This document shows, one piece after another, positions 50,575 through 59,985 of a stretch of DNA of 64,000 bases. Source of the DNA: Kribbella pratensis (GTDB taxonomy: Bacteria > Actinomycetota > Actinomycetes > Propionibacteriales > Kribbellaceae). The notes below the pieces were generated by a model, which saw nothing but the letters and a program-made list of their open reading frames with translations, did not search any database and was not told the DNA's origin. A program made the translations under genes and the position numbers. The number at the start of each line of letters is the position of its first letter. Positions within the stretch are counted from its first letter, which is position 1. The stretch spans positions 2,129,134 through 2,193,133 of the forward strand of contig NZ_SODU01000001.1 of NCBI RefSeq assembly GCF_004366075.1, in the 5' to 3' direction.

Positions 50575-52506
50575 CTAGACGACCGAGAGCGGCAGGAGCT
50601 TCTTGCCGGTCGGGCCGATCTGGATCTCCGTGCCCATCTGCGGGCAGACGCCGCAGTCGAAGCACGGCGTCCAGCGGCAGTCCTCGACCTCGATCGCGCC
50701 GTCCTCCTCGAGCGAGTCCTGCCAGTCCTCCCACAGCCAGTCGCGGTCCAGCCCCGAGTCCAGGTGGTCCCACGGCAGTACTTCGGCGTACTCGCGCTCG
50801 CGCGTCGTGTACCAGGCGAGGTCGACCGGCTCGTCGGCGAGCGCCTTCGCGGTGCACTCGATCCAGCGGTCGTACGAGAAGTGTTCGCTCCAGCCGTCGA
50901 AGCGGCCGCCGTCGCGCCACACCGCCTCGATCACGCGGCCGACGCGCCGGTCGCCGCGGGACAGCAGTCCCTCGATGATGCCGGGCTTGCCGTCGTGGTA
51001 CCGGAAACCGATCGCCTTCGCGTAGCCCTTCTCGGACCGGATCGCCGCACCGAGCTTCGCCAGCCGCGCGTCCGTCTCCTCCGCGCCGAGCTGGGCGGCC
51101 CACTGGAACGGCGTGTGCGGCTTCGGCACGAATCCGCCGATCGACACCGTGCACCGGATGTCGCGCCGGCCGGACACCTCGCGGCCGGTCTCGATCACCC
51201 GCTTCGCGAGGGCGGCGATCGCCAGCACGTCCTCGTCGGTCTCGGTCGGCAGGCCGACCATGAAGTACAGCTTCACCTGCCGCCAGCCGTGGCTGTACGC
51301 CGCCGCGACCGTGCGGATCAGGTCCTCCTCGGTGACCATCTTGTTGATCACCTTGCGCATCCGGTCCGACCCGCCCTCCGGCGCGAAGGTCAGACCGCTG
51401 CGCCGGCCGTTGCGGGAGAACTCGTTGGCCAGCGTGATGTTGAACGCGTCGACCCTTGTCGAGGGCAACGACAGCGAGACATTGCTGCCCTCGTACCGGT
51501 CCCCCAGGCCCTTCGCGACGTCGGCGATCTCGCTGTGGTCGGCGCTGGAGAGACTGAGCAGGCCGACCTCCTCGAACCCGGACTGCTTCAGTCCGTTCTC
51601 GACCATGTCGCCGATCGTGGTGATGCTGCGCTCGCGCACCGGCCGGGTGATCATGCCCGCCTGGCAGAACCGGCAGCCCCGGGTGCAGCCGCGGAAGATC
51701 TCCACGGAGTACCGCTCGTGCACGGTCTCGGCGAGCGGGACCAGCGGCTTCTTCGGGTACGGCCACGCGTCGAGGTCCATGACCGTGTGCTTCGCCGTAC
51801 GGAACGGAACGCCTTGGCGGTTGGGTACGACGCGCTGGATCCGGCCGTCCGGCAGGTAGTCGACGGTGAAGAACTTCGGGATGTACACACCGCCGGACTT
51901 CGCCAGCCGCATCAGTACCTCGTCGCGACCGCCCGGGCGGCCCTCGTCCTTCCACTCCCGGATCACCTCGGAGATCGCCAGGACGATCTCCTCGCCGTCA
52001 CCGAGCACCGCGGCGTCGATGAAGTCCGCGATCGGCTCCGGGTTGAACGCGGCATGCCCGCCGGCCAGCACGATCGGGTCCTCGTCGGTGCGGTCGACCG
52101 CGTGCAGCGGGATCCCGGCCAGGTCGAGCGCGGTCAGCATGTTCGTGTACCCGAGCTCGGTCGAGAACGACAGCCCGAAGACGTCGAACGCGCGCACCGG
52201 CCGGTGGCTGTCCAGGGTGAACTGCGGGATGTCGTTGTCCCGCATCACCTTCTCCATGTCCGGCCAGACCGAGTAGGTTCGCTCGGCCAGGATGTGGTCG
52301 CGCTCGTTCAGCACCTCGTACAGGATCTGCACGCCCTGGTTCGGCAGCCCGACCTCGTACGCGTCCGGGTACATCAGCGCCCACCGGACACTGACGGCGT
52401 CCCACTCCTTGCTGACCGAGTTCAGCTCACCACCGACGTACTGGATCGGCTTCTGCACACTCGGCAGCAACGCCTCCAGGCGCGGGAACAGCGATTCGAC
52501 AGTCAT
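50575..52506 (-). CDS. B12-binding-type radical SAM protein, TIGR03960 family
   Basis: The product is 643 residues from ATG 52506; GTG 52512 is equally possible. An N-terminal B12-binding-like domain (about 40-200: SVRWALMYPDAYEVGLPN, LAGGHAAFNPEPIADF) is followed by the radical-SAM domain with the cluster motif CTRGCRFCQ (CxxxCxxC), and a C-terminal Cys-containing tail (FDCGVCPQM). Its partner family TIGR03936 is usually encoded next to it and to rne. Here the partner is 16 kb away. The reaction is unknown. Confidence 0.9.
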   Translation of the reverse strand: MTVESLFPRLEALLPSVQKPIQYVGGELNSVSKEWDAVSVRWALMYPDAYEVGLPNQGVQILYEVLNERDHILAERTYSVWPDMEKVMRDNDIPQFTLDSHRPVRAFDVFGLSFSTELGYTNMLTALDLAGIPLHAVDRTDEDPIVLAGGHAAFNPEPIADFIDAAVLGDGEEIVLAISEVIREWKDEGRPGGRDEVLMRLAKSGGVYIPKFFTVDYLPDGRIQRVVPNRQGVPFRTAKHTVMDLDAWPYPKKPLVPLAETVHERYSVEIFRGCTRGCRFCQAGMITRPVRERSITTIGDMVENGLKQSGFEEVGLLSLSSADHSEIADVAKGLGDRYEGSNVSLSLPSTRVDAFNITLANEFSRNGRRSGLTFAPEGGSDRMRKVINKMVTEEDLIRTVAAAYSHGWRQVKLYFMVGLPTETDEDVLAIAALAKRVIETGREVSGRRDIRCTVSIGGFVPKPHTPFQWAAQLGAEETDARLAKLGAAIRSEKGYAKAIGFRYHDGKPGIIEGLLSRGDRRVGRVIEAVWRDGGRFDGWSEHFSYDRWIECTAKALADEPVDLAWYTTREREYAEVLPWDHLDSGLDRDWLWEDWQDSLEEDGAIEVEDCRWTPCFDCGVCPQMGTEIQIGPTGKKLLPLSVV

Positions 52507-52570
52507 AGCCACTTCCAGTCAGCGATCAGAGCACCCACCAGCCTAACGCCGCGACGGCTGGATGCCGCAT

Positions 52571-53314
52571 TCAGCCGAGGTGGGCGAGGAGGAGGGGGTT
52601 GATGACTTCGGGGTGGGAGTAGGTGACGAGGTGGGCGGCGTTTTCGATGATTTCCAGGTGGGCGCCGGGGATCTGGGTTGCCAGTGGTACGACGGTTTCC
52701 GGTGGGACGGACGTGTCGGATTCGGCCGTGATCAGGAGGACCGGGGCGGTGATCGTGGACAGGCCGGGGAGGAGGTTGGTGGTGCTGAGGGCCTCGCAGC
52801 AGGCGGCGTAGCCCTCGGCGGGGCAGTCCAGCAGCATCCGTCGTACGGGCTCGGTGTCCTTGAACTCCGGGAGGAACCAGCGGCCCAGGGTCGCGTCGAC
52901 GATGGCTTGGGTGCCCTCGGCCCGTACCTGGGCAGCCCGCTCGGTCCACATCTGCGGGTTCTCGGCCGGGTTGGACGGCGGGCAGAGCAGCGCGAAACGG
53001 TGGAAGCGGTCCGGGGCGTTCTGCGCCAGCCACAGGCCCACCGCGCCGCCGAGTGAGATCCCGACGTACGACGCCTGCTCGACTTCGAGCGTGTCCAGCA
53101 ACTCGACGACGTCGCCGCCCAGGTCGTCGATCGTGTACGGCCCGTCGGGGACCTCCGACCCGCCGTGACCCCGGTGATCGAACGCCACCACCCGGAACCG
53201 CTTCGCCAGTACGTCGACCTGCGGCGCCCACATCCCCTGATCGGCACCGAGCGACGACCCGAGCAGCACTACGGGCGCATCGGCCGGTCCTGTCTCCACG
53301 TAGTTCAGTCGCAT
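52571..53314 (-). CDS. Alpha/beta hydrolase, 3-oxoadipate enol-lactonase-like
   Basis: The product is 247 residues. The family strand VVLLGSSLGADQGMW, the AFDHRGHGGSEVP turn, the nucleophile elbow GISLGG (Ser) and the C-terminal His in AAHLVTYSHPEV form a complete catalytic set. The overall length and the LGSSLG oxyanion match PcaD-type enol-lactonases of the beta-ketoadipate path. No other pca gene is near, so the true substrate may differ. The gene is alone, on the minus strand downstream of the Lrp gene. Confidence 0.82.
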   Translation of the reverse strand: MRLNYVETGPADAPVVLLGSSLGADQGMWAPQVDVLAKRFRVVAFDHRGHGGSEVPDGPYTIDDLGGDVVELLDTLEVEQASYVGISLGGAVGLWLAQNAPDRFHRFALLCPPSNPAENPQMWTERAAQVRAEGTQAIVDATLGRWFLPEFKDTEPVRRMLLDCPAEGYAACCEALSTTNLLPGLSTITAPVLLITAESDTSVPPETVVPLATQIPGAHLEIIENAAHLVTYSHPEVINPLLLAHLG

Positions 53315-53505
53315 GCCCCCACCTTACGAAACTCCGCCCGCCCGGACGCGGAGCGCGACCTGACAACCCCGATGATGTGCACTCTCGACAGGTAGAGCAC
53401 CCCGAGACACCGTACGCATCCGACGTCGCCACGCTCAGGTGCACTACCCCACCGCCCAACACCACCTGTCGAACTGCACACCACGAGCTGACTCGGCGTC
53501 TGGGG

Positions 53506-53964
53506 TCAGTGGTCCGGTAGCGGCATCACTGTCGTGCGGCGGTGGTGTTCGAAGACGACCGAGCTGCGGATGTCGGCGATCTCCTGGCGTTTCGCGAGGG
53601 CGAGGACCAGGTCGCGGAGCGCCTCGGTGTCCTTGACGGCGACGTGGGCGAGGAAGTCGGAGCCGCCGGAGACCATGAACATGTCCAAGGTCTGCGGCAG
53701 GTCCATCACGTACTTCTGGAAGGCCGTTGCGACAGCCATCGCCTGCGGGCGGAGCTTGATCGAGATGATCGCCTGGGTCGACCGGTCGATCGCCTTCAGG
53801 TCGACGGCCGCGTGGTACCCGCTGATCACCCCACGATCGCGCAGCCCGCGGATCCGCTCCAGGCACGTCGACGGCGCGATCTTCAGCTCGGCCGCCATGT
53901 CCCGGTTGGTCCGGCGGGCGTCGTTCTGCAGCATCCGCAGCAGCGCCGTATCAAGTTCGTCCAT
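53506..53964 (-). CDS. Lrp/AsnC family transcriptional regulator
   Basis: The protein has 152 residues. The helix-turn-helix (ELDTALLRMLQNDARRTNRD, then APSTCLERIRGLRDRGV) and the RAM domain (VDLKAIDRSTQAIISIKL, then MFMVSGGSDFLAHVAV) are typical. It is divergent from the DUF2000 gene (start 54035, gap about 70 bp), a pairing in which the regulator might control the other gene. The C-terminal SSVVFEHHRRTTVMPLPD is also typical. Confidence 0.9.
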   Translation of the reverse strand: MDELDTALLRMLQNDARRTNRDMAAELKIAPSTCLERIRGLRDRGVISGYHAAVDLKAIDRSTQAIISIKLRPQAMAVATAFQKYVMDLPQTLDMFMVSGGSDFLAHVAVKDTEALRDLVLALAKRQEIADIRSSVVFEHHRRTTVMPLPDH

Positions 53965-54034
53965 GCCACCCAGTTTCCCAGATCCGCCGAACGATGTTCG
54001 GAGTACGCCGAGATCGGCCGCCTATCGGGCTAGC

Positions 54035-54454
54035 GTGACCGCCGTGCTGACGAACAAGATGGTCGTGATCATCGCGGCCGAAGCCCCCATCGGTGTCGCC
54101 CTCAACACCGCCGCCCTGCTCGGCGTCGGCGTCGGCAGGCACCACGACGACACCGTCGGACCTGACACCACCGATGCCGCCGGCGTCCCCCACACCGGCA
54201 TGTGCGCATACCCGATCCCGATCCTCCGCGTCCCCGCCGACACCCTCAGCACGCTCCGGGCCGAGGCTGCCGCGAGCCCCGACGTCACGATCCACGACAT
54301 GCACCAGGTCGCCCAGCGGGCCCGCACCTACGAGCAGATGTCCACGACGCTCGCCGGCACGAAGCCCGAGGACATCGAGTACTTGGGCCTGGCCCTCTAC
54401 GGTCCGCGCGCCTCCATCGACTCCCTGACCGGAGCACTCCCCCTCTACCGCTGA
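54035..54454 (+). CDS. DUF2000 family protein
   Basis: From GTG 54035 (an in-frame GTG at 54044 is an alternative) the protein is 139 residues: KMVVIIAAEAPIGVALNTAA, GVGRHHDDTVGPD, HTGMCAYPIPILR and YLGLALYGPR. DUF2000 proteins have the PTH2-like fold; their function is unknown, although some resemble peptidyl-tRNA hydrolases without the catalytic residues. It is divergent from the Lrp-type gene and followed by a short degenerate tandem repeat. Confidence 0.78.
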   Translation: MTAVLTNKMVVIIAAEAPIGVALNTAALLGVGVGRHHDDTVGPDTTDAAGVPHTGMCAYPIPILRVPADTLSTLRAEAAASPDVTIHDMHQVAQRARTYEQMSTTLAGTKPEDIEYLGLALYGPRASIDSLTGALPLYR

Positions 54455-54546
54455 CCCGAGCGCCCCCGCTTTACCGGCGACCCGAGCGCGCCCGCTCCAC
54501 CGCTGATCGGGCCGCTCCCTCCGCCGCTGATGGGGTGCTCCCCTTC
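54447..54546. repeat. Degenerate tandem repeat, four units of 24-26 bp
   Basis: Units start at 54447, 54473, 54499 and 54523, each beginning (A/G)CCG(C/G)(T/C)GA and ending in CGCT(T/C)(T/C) or TCC. The repeat fills the gap between the DUF2000 stop and the convergent monophosphatase stop. Confidence 0.7.
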
Positions 54547-54551
54547 ACCAG

Positions 54552-55337
54552 CTATTCGGGCAAGTGCGGGGTGATGAGTTCGAGCAGGATCGCGTGGCTC
54601 TTCTCATCGGCGGCGGCGATGACTCCCGGACCGGAGTGGAGCGGACCCCCACGCAGATCGGTCACGACGCACCCGGCGGTGCGGCAGAGCGCGAGGCCGG
54701 CAGTGAAATGAACGCTGTCGCGAAGGCTGCCGTCGGTCACATACGCCGTACGTCGGCCCGCCGCCACCCACGCGACCGCCAACGTCGTCGACAGGACTCG
54801 CTGACCGAACGCGCCCCGGAAGGCAGGATCCGCGAGCAGCCGCGACCCGAGAAACCCGCCGTCCGTGATCGGGTCGAGGTTGACGTCCACCAGCAGCGAG
54901 TCCGCGGACGGCACCAGCGGCAGATCGAAACCGTCGCGACGGACCCTTGCGGTTTCGCTATCGGTCCAGAAGATCTCACCGGAGACCGGGTCCGCCACCG
55001 CGGCGACGCTTGTCCTGCCGTCGACCTGCAACGCAACGTTGACCGAGAACAGTGGCGTACCAGCGGCGAAGTTGAGCGTCCCGCACAACGGATCGACCAA
55101 CCAGCGCCGCGAAGCATCGGCCTCCCCGCTCGCGCCGTACTCCTCGCCGAGAACCCCATCCCCAGGCCGAGCACTCTGGATCAACTCGACGATCGCCCGC
55201 TCGGCGGCAAGATCGGCGTCCGTCGCAAAATCCGTCGCCGACTTGCCATGCCGCGCGACCACAGTGCCGTACTTGCCCCGCACCACAGCTGCCCCAGCCG
55301 CAGCCGCAGCGATGGCCACCTCGAGATCAGAACTCAT
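54552..55337 (-). CDS. Inositol-monophosphatase-like protein with altered metal ligands
   Basis: From ATG 55337 the product is 261 residues. The fold is clear: FATDADLAAERAIV, GEEYG with Glu66, and VDPLCGTLNFAAG, the place of the usual DPxDGT. The first Asp (82) is kept but the second is Cys85. The third usual Asp motif (WDxAAG) is here SVHFTAG. So at least two of the canonical Mg ligands are missing, and activity as a normal monophosphatase is doubtful. Similar Cys forms exist in other actinobacteria, from memory. It lies alone between two short intergenic stretches. Confidence 0.78.
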   Translation of the reverse strand: MSSDLEVAIAAAAAGAAVVRGKYGTVVARHGKSATDFATDADLAAERAIVELIQSARPGDGVLGEEYGASGEADASRRWLVDPLCGTLNFAAGTPLFSVNVALQVDGRTSVAAVADPVSGEIFWTDSETARVRRDGFDLPLVPSADSLLVDVNLDPITDGGFLGSRLLADPAFRGAFGQRVLSTTLAVAWVAAGRRTAYVTDGSLRDSVHFTAGLALCRTAGCVVTDLRGGPLHSGPGVIAAADEKSHAILLELITPHLPE

Positions 55338-55380
55338 ACCGCCATCCAACACGTGCCACACAGCGCAAAGCTTCTCCGGG

Positions 55381-56103
55381 TCAGGCGGGTTTCAGGACGT
55401 GCCGGGCCTTCGTGACGGCCGCCTCGGTGGCGGGGTCGAGCTCGGTGCCCTGGCCGGCGAGGACTCCGACGGAGATGATCACGTCGTCGACGCCGGTGAC
55501 GACGGCGGCGTACTCGAGGCCGCGTTTCGGGCCGCTGGTGCCGGTGAGGCGGAACGCGAAGGGCTTCGAGCCGTACTGCGGGGCGGTGATCTTCTCGACC
55601 TTCATCGACGTGCTGGCGGCGCCGTCGGTCTTCAAGGTCAGCTTGGTGCATGAGTCGACGGCCTCGGCGTACTTGTCGCGGAGGTCGGTGACGTCGTCCG
55701 CGGTGCCCATCGCGTCGAGGCCGTAGTCGATGTACGGGCCCTCCTGACCGCCGGTGAACGTGCGGGTCACGCTGGCCTTCGAGCCGGGCGCCTTGGTGGC
55801 GTTCAGGTACTTCACCAGCGTCTTGCACCGGCTGCTCGACGAGGAGAACGGTTTGGAGCCCTCGTCAGCCTCCTCCTTGTCCTCCGTGAACCCGCTCGGC
55901 AGATCGGCGAGCTCGAGCATCGCCTTGGTGAGCTCGGCGGTCGTCCGCGTGACAGGTGCGGCCGGCGTCGAGGCAGTGGCGGTAGACGTCGGCGCCGGCG
56001 TGCTGGGCGGCGGACCGGCGACCTGCTTGTCGTCCCCTCCCCCACAGGCGGCGAGAGACAGCATGAGGACGGGCGTGAGCGGAAACGAAACTGACCTGAT
56101 CAT
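55381..56103 (-). CDS. Lipoprotein of unknown function
   Basis: The protein has 240 residues. A signal peptide (IRSVSFPLTPVLMLSLAAC) ends in the lipobox LAAC, so Cys20 should be lipidated and the protein anchored outside the membrane. A Pro/Thr/Ala-rich linker (about 30-55) leads to a folded domain of about 180 residues with two Cys (CKTL and SCTK), probably one disulfide. Such PknH-sensor-like lipoprotein domains are common in actinobacteria. The gene is directly upstream, in reading direction, of nothing conserved; rodA lies 66 bp before it. Confidence 0.78.
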   Translation of the reverse strand: MIRSVSFPLTPVLMLSLAACGGGDDKQVAGPPPSTPAPTSTATASTPAAPVTRTTAELTKAMLELADLPSGFTEDKEEADEGSKPFSSSSSRCKTLVKYLNATKAPGSKASVTRTFTGGQEGPYIDYGLDAMGTADDVTDLRDKYAEAVDSCTKLTLKTDGAASTSMKVEKITAPQYGSKPFAFRLTGTSGPKRGLEYAAVVTGVDDVIISVGVLAGQGTELDPATEAAVTKARHVLKPA

Positions 56104-56169
56104 GGGCCTTCCGAGGCTCTGGGCGGGGGCCGAGCAGGGAGCAGCGTACCTGACGGGTCAGTCGAGCGG

Positions 56170-57336
56170 TCAGTAGCGGTGCGAGCGGAGGTGGATGTTC
56201 TGCAGCAGGCCGACTGCCAGCAGGCACGCGAACATCGAGGAGCCGCCGTACGACACGAACGGCAGCGGCAGGCCCGTGACCGGCATGATGCCGAGCGTCA
56301 TCCCGATGTTCTCGAACGCCTGGAACGCGAACCAGCAGACGATCCCGGTCGCCACCAGCCGGCCGAAAGCGTCCCGCGCGGTCACCGCGATCCGCAGCCC
56401 GCGGAACAGGATGATCGCGAACAGCACGATGATCGTGCCGGCCCCGATCAGCCCGAGCTCCTCGCCCGCGACCGTGAACACGAAGTCGGTGTGCTGCTCG
56501 GGGACGAACGCGTTCTGCGTCTGGCCGCCGTGGAACAGGCCCTGCCCGAACACCCCGCCGTTCCCGATCGCGATCCGCGCCTGGTTCACGTTGTACCCGA
56601 TGCCCTGCGGGTCCGAGGACGGGTGCATGAACGCGGTGAAGCGGGCGATCTGGTACTCCTTCAGCACCTGCAGCTTGATCGCGATCGCCGCCACCAGCAC
56701 GCCCGCGGTGAGCAACCCGAGCATCCAGCGTTTGGGTACGCCGGAGACCGCGATGATCCCGAACACGATCGACCCGAGCACCATCACGGTGCCGAGGTCC
56801 GGCTGCAGCATCACCAGGACCACCGGTACGGCGGCGACCCCGACCGCCTGCGCGACGTCGATGGTCCGCGCGTCCTCGTGGCGATCGGTCTCGCTCTTCT
56901 CCGCGATCAGCAACGCCATACCGACGATCACCGCGAGCTTGGCGAACTCGCTCGGCTGGATCGACATGAACGGCAACTGGATCCACGACCGGGAACCGTT
57001 GATCGTCGAGCCGACGCCGGGCACCAGGACCAGGATCAGTCCGACGACCGAGGCGGCGTACAGCAGCGGGGCGAGGATCCGGACCCGGCGGTGGTCGGTG
57101 ATCGCGGCGCCGATCGCCAGCACCAGGCCGATCGCGAAGTTCAGCGCGTGCCGGACCAGGAACGCGTCCGGTTTGCCCTCGGTCAGCGAAGTGCGGTTGT
57201 GGGTCGCGGACCAGATCAGCAGGGCGCCGATGAACGACAGTGCGACGACGCCGAACACCAGGATCCAGTCGACGTGCCACACCGTCGACCGGCGGTCCAT
57301 CCGCGGCCGGGTCCGGATCGGGGTCAGTAACGCCAT
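56170..57336 (-). CDS. rodA: FtsW/RodA/SpoVE family peptidoglycan glycosyltransferase
   Basis: ATG 57336 gives 388 residues with about ten membrane spans. SEDS-family signatures include GSRSWIQLPFMSIQPSEFAK, VMLQPDLGTVMVLGS and, at the C-terminus, TGLPLPFVSYGGSSMFA. RodA polymerises glycan strands together with PBP2 (mrdA), whose stop is 2 bases upstream, so the two are coupled. It belongs to the mreB-mreC-mreD-mrdA-rodA block, which is preserved in this order. Absence of the block's elongation function from the window cannot be judged. Confidence 0.92.
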   Translation of the reverse strand: MALLTPIRTRPRMDRRSTVWHVDWILVFGVVALSFIGALLIWSATHNRTSLTEGKPDAFLVRHALNFAIGLVLAIGAAITDHRRVRILAPLLYAASVVGLILVLVPGVGSTINGSRSWIQLPFMSIQPSEFAKLAVIVGMALLIAEKSETDRHEDARTIDVAQAVGVAAVPVVLVMLQPDLGTVMVLGSIVFGIIAVSGVPKRWMLGLLTAGVLVAAIAIKLQVLKEYQIARFTAFMHPSSDPQGIGYNVNQARIAIGNGGVFGQGLFHGGQTQNAFVPEQHTDFVFTVAGEELGLIGAGTIIVLFAIILFRGLRIAVTARDAFGRLVATGIVCWFAFQAFENIGMTLGIMPVTGLPLPFVSYGGSSMFACLLAVGLLQNIHLRSHRY

Positions 57337-57337
57337 C

Positions 57338-59392
57338 TCACTGCACCGGCTTTCCTTGACCGGGCGGCGGCGCGGGCTTGATGTTGTACAGGGTCTCGTA
57401 GATCTTGCGGACCGCGTCACCGCCGGCGCCCGAACCGGTACCTGCCTGGCTGATCATCATCACCACGGCGTACCGATCGGTGTACGACGCGAGCCACGAC
57501 GTCGTCTGCTTGCCGTACACCTCGGCCGTACCGGTCTTGGCGCGGACCGGGATCTTGTCGAGCGGGAAGCCCTGGAACTTCCACGCCGCCGTACCCGAAA
57601 CCGTGGTCTGCTTCAGTGCGGTGTCGATGTACTTCAGGGTGTTCCGCGGGACGGGCAGCTTCGACTTCACGACCGGCTTGATCTCGTGCGGCTTGCCGTT
57701 CGCGCCGACCCAGGACTGGACGACCCGCGGCTCGTACAGCGTGCCGCCGTTCGACAGGGCCGAGTAGACGGTCGCGAGCTGCAGCGGCGTGATCGTGGTG
57801 TCGCCCTGGCCGATCGCGAAGTTCACCGCGTCACCGGCGCGGTACTTGTACCCGTCGACGCAGAACTCGCGGGCGAACTGCTTCAGGAACGCCGACGTCC
57901 CGGCGGGCGGGTTGGCCGCGATCTTGCAGTAGTAGTCCTTCTGCGAGTCGTAGTACGTCTTCTTCCACTTGCGGTCCGCGATCCGGCCGCTGACCTCGCC
58001 GGGCAGGTCGATCCCGGTCGGCTTGCCGAGCCCGAACTTCTGCGCCATCTCGACCAGCGGGTCGCGGGTGCCGATGTCGCTGGAGTTGCCGCCCTCCTTG
58101 AGCCAGAGCGCGTACGCGATCCGGTAGAAGAACGTGTCGCAGGACAGCGCCAGCGCCTGGTCGAAGCCGATCATCCCGTACGACGCCGACTCGTAGTTCT
58201 TGAACCGGCGGTTGCCGACCTCGAAGTACGACGAGCAATCGAGCCGCGTCTTCGCGCTGTACCCGGCGCCCATCGCGGCCGCCGTGGTGATCGGCTTGAA
58301 CGTCGATCCCGGCGCCAGCTGGCCCTGCAGCGCACGGGACACCAGCGGCGTGCCGGACTTGGTCGAGTAGAGCGCGTCCAGCTCGCGCTGGGTGATGCCG
58401 CCGACCCAGACCCCCGGGTCGTACGTCGGATAGCTGGCCATCGCCACGACCCGGCCGGTCTTGGTGTCCATCACGACCGCGGCGCCGGAGTCGGCGACGT
58501 ACTTCTTCTTGGTGATCTTGTCGTACTGCTTCCGGGCGGTCATGATCGCGTTCTTCAGCTGGGCCTCGACCGACGCCTGGATGCGCGCGTCGATCGTCGT
58601 CACCAGCGTGGCGCCCGGGACCGGAGCGGTCTGCTTCTTGATACCGGTCGTGTACCCGACGGCGTCGACGATCACGTCCTTCTCGCCCGGCGTACCGCGC
58701 AGGAGCTTGTCGTACGACCGCTCGACGCCCGCCCGGCCGACCAGGTCCGAGCGGTGCGGGACCGAGTCCTGCCCGGCCTTGTCCATGTCCTCGAGCTCTT
58801 CGGTGGTGATCGGCGACAGGTACCCGAGGATGTGTGCCGCGTTCACCTTGTACGGCGAGGGGTACGCGCGCAGTGTCTGCGAGTCGGCGGCGATCCCCGG
58901 GAAGTCCTCGCGGCGCTCCATCACCTCGATCGCAACCTGTTCGCTGACGTCCTTCGCGACCGGGATCGGTTGGTACGGCGTACCGTTCCAGCAGGCGGGT
59001 GGTTTGGACGCGCCCGGCTCACCGCACAGCATCGTGCGCGCCTTGAGGTCCTTCGGCTTCTGCCCGAGCACCTTCGCGAGACGGGCGAGGACGACGTTCT
59101 GCTGGCTCTCCGGGAGCTTGGCGAGCACGGAGCGGTCGACCGTGATCACCACCGAGACCCGGTTGCCGACGAGGGTCCGGCCCTGCGAGTCGACGATCGT
59201 GCCGCGCGGGGCCGGGACGAGCACCTGCCGGATGTGCTGCGCGGTCGCCGCCTGGCTGTAGTCCGCGCTCGACATCACCTGCATGTACCAGAGGCGGCCG
59301 AACAGCGTGCACAGCAACGAGAAGACCAGCACCCCGATCACGAACAACCGGAGCCGGGCCTTGAGCGGGGCCTCGAAGCCGTCCCAGCTCAT
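57338..59392 (-). CDS. mrdA: Penicillin-binding protein 2, transpeptidase
   Basis: The product is 684 residues. An N-terminal membrane anchor (about 13-35) precedes the PBP dimerisation domain (VPAPRGTIVDSQGRTLVGNR). The transpeptidase domain has the SxxK motif in APGSTFKPIT (about Ser362), a SxN-like SCDTF and the KTG box in VRAKTGTAEVYG (about residue 617). It is the cross-linking partner of RodA. The gene lies in the conserved mre-mrd block. Notably, a van-resistance locus is in the same window, but no regulatory link is visible. Confidence 0.93.
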   Translation of the reverse strand: MSWDGFEAPLKARLRLFVIGVLVFSLLCTLFGRLWYMQVMSSADYSQAATAQHIRQVLVPAPRGTIVDSQGRTLVGNRVSVVITVDRSVLAKLPESQQNVVLARLAKVLGQKPKDLKARTMLCGEPGASKPPACWNGTPYQPIPVAKDVSEQVAIEVMERREDFPGIAADSQTLRAYPSPYKVNAAHILGYLSPITTEELEDMDKAGQDSVPHRSDLVGRAGVERSYDKLLRGTPGEKDVIVDAVGYTTGIKKQTAPVPGATLVTTIDARIQASVEAQLKNAIMTARKQYDKITKKKYVADSGAAVVMDTKTGRVVAMASYPTYDPGVWVGGITQRELDALYSTKSGTPLVSRALQGQLAPGSTFKPITTAAAMGAGYSAKTRLDCSSYFEVGNRRFKNYESASYGMIGFDQALALSCDTFFYRIAYALWLKEGGNSSDIGTRDPLVEMAQKFGLGKPTGIDLPGEVSGRIADRKWKKTYYDSQKDYYCKIAANPPAGTSAFLKQFAREFCVDGYKYRAGDAVNFAIGQGDTTITPLQLATVYSALSNGGTLYEPRVVQSWVGANGKPHEIKPVVKSKLPVPRNTLKYIDTALKQTTVSGTAAWKFQGFPLDKIPVRAKTGTAEVYGKQTTSWLASYTDRYAVVMMISQAGTGSGAGGDAVRKIYETLYNIKPAPPPGQGKPVQ

Positions 59393-59450
59393 GGCAACGA
59401 CCCTTCGGGCGGGAGAACGTGGCGACGGGAGTGGCAGGACAGATGAGTGC

Positions 59451-59984
59451 TCATGGGGCGACTCGCCGGCGTTCGCGGGCGGGCTGGACGCGGCCCATGA
59501 TCCACATGACCAGCGGGATCACCACGATCGCGCCGACCACGTCGTACCCGGCGGCGATGCCGAGGCGGACGCCGAACTCACCCCAGTCGACCGACGGGTC
59601 GTGCAGCAGCGATCCGGTCGCGCTGTAGATGAAGAACGAGACCGCCGTCCCGAGCACGACCGTCAGCGCGACGCCGAGCGGCCCGACCGGGCTGCCGGAG
59701 GTCTCGCGGCGGATCAGCCCGGCGATGTACCCGGCGATGGCCAGCGACAACGCCCAGCGTCCGGCGGTGTGGTCGGCCGGCGGCACGACGTCCAGCAGCA
59801 GACCGCCCGCGAAACCGGCGATCGCGCCCCACTCCGGCCCGCGGGACAGCGCCAGCGCGATCACCACGATCAGCGTCAGGTCGCACGTCACGCCGGCGAC
59901 CGCGATGTTCGTCAGCACGGACGTCTGCACGGTGACGGCGATCATCAGGAACAGGGCAGCCAACCCGATCCGTAGTGCAATCAC
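59451..59984 (-). CDS. mreD: Rod shape-determining protein MreD
   Basis: This is a 177-residue protein with about five membrane spans. It begins IALRIGLAALFLMIAVTVQT and contains the family pattern SRGPEWGAIAGFAGGLLLD, followed by LSLAIAGYIAG and TVVLGTAVSFFIYSA. MreD is the membrane member of the MreBCD complex. It starts 1 base after the mreC stop and is 58 bp before mrdA. Confidence 0.9.
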   Translation of the reverse strand: MIALRIGLAALFLMIAVTVQTSVLTNIAVAGVTCDLTLIVVIALALSRGPEWGAIAGFAGGLLLDVVPPADHTAGRWALSLAIAGYIAGLIRRETSGSPVGPLGVALTVVLGTAVSFFIYSATGSLLHDPSVDWGEFGVRLGIAAGYDVVGAIVVIPLVMWIMGRVQPARERRRVAP

Positions 59985-59985
59985 G

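Noticed and set aside
56195..59446. Plus-strand open frame of about 1083 codons opposite rodA-mrdA
   Set aside because: An antisense shadow in high-GC DNA; the minus strand carries intact SEDS and PBP2 motifs.
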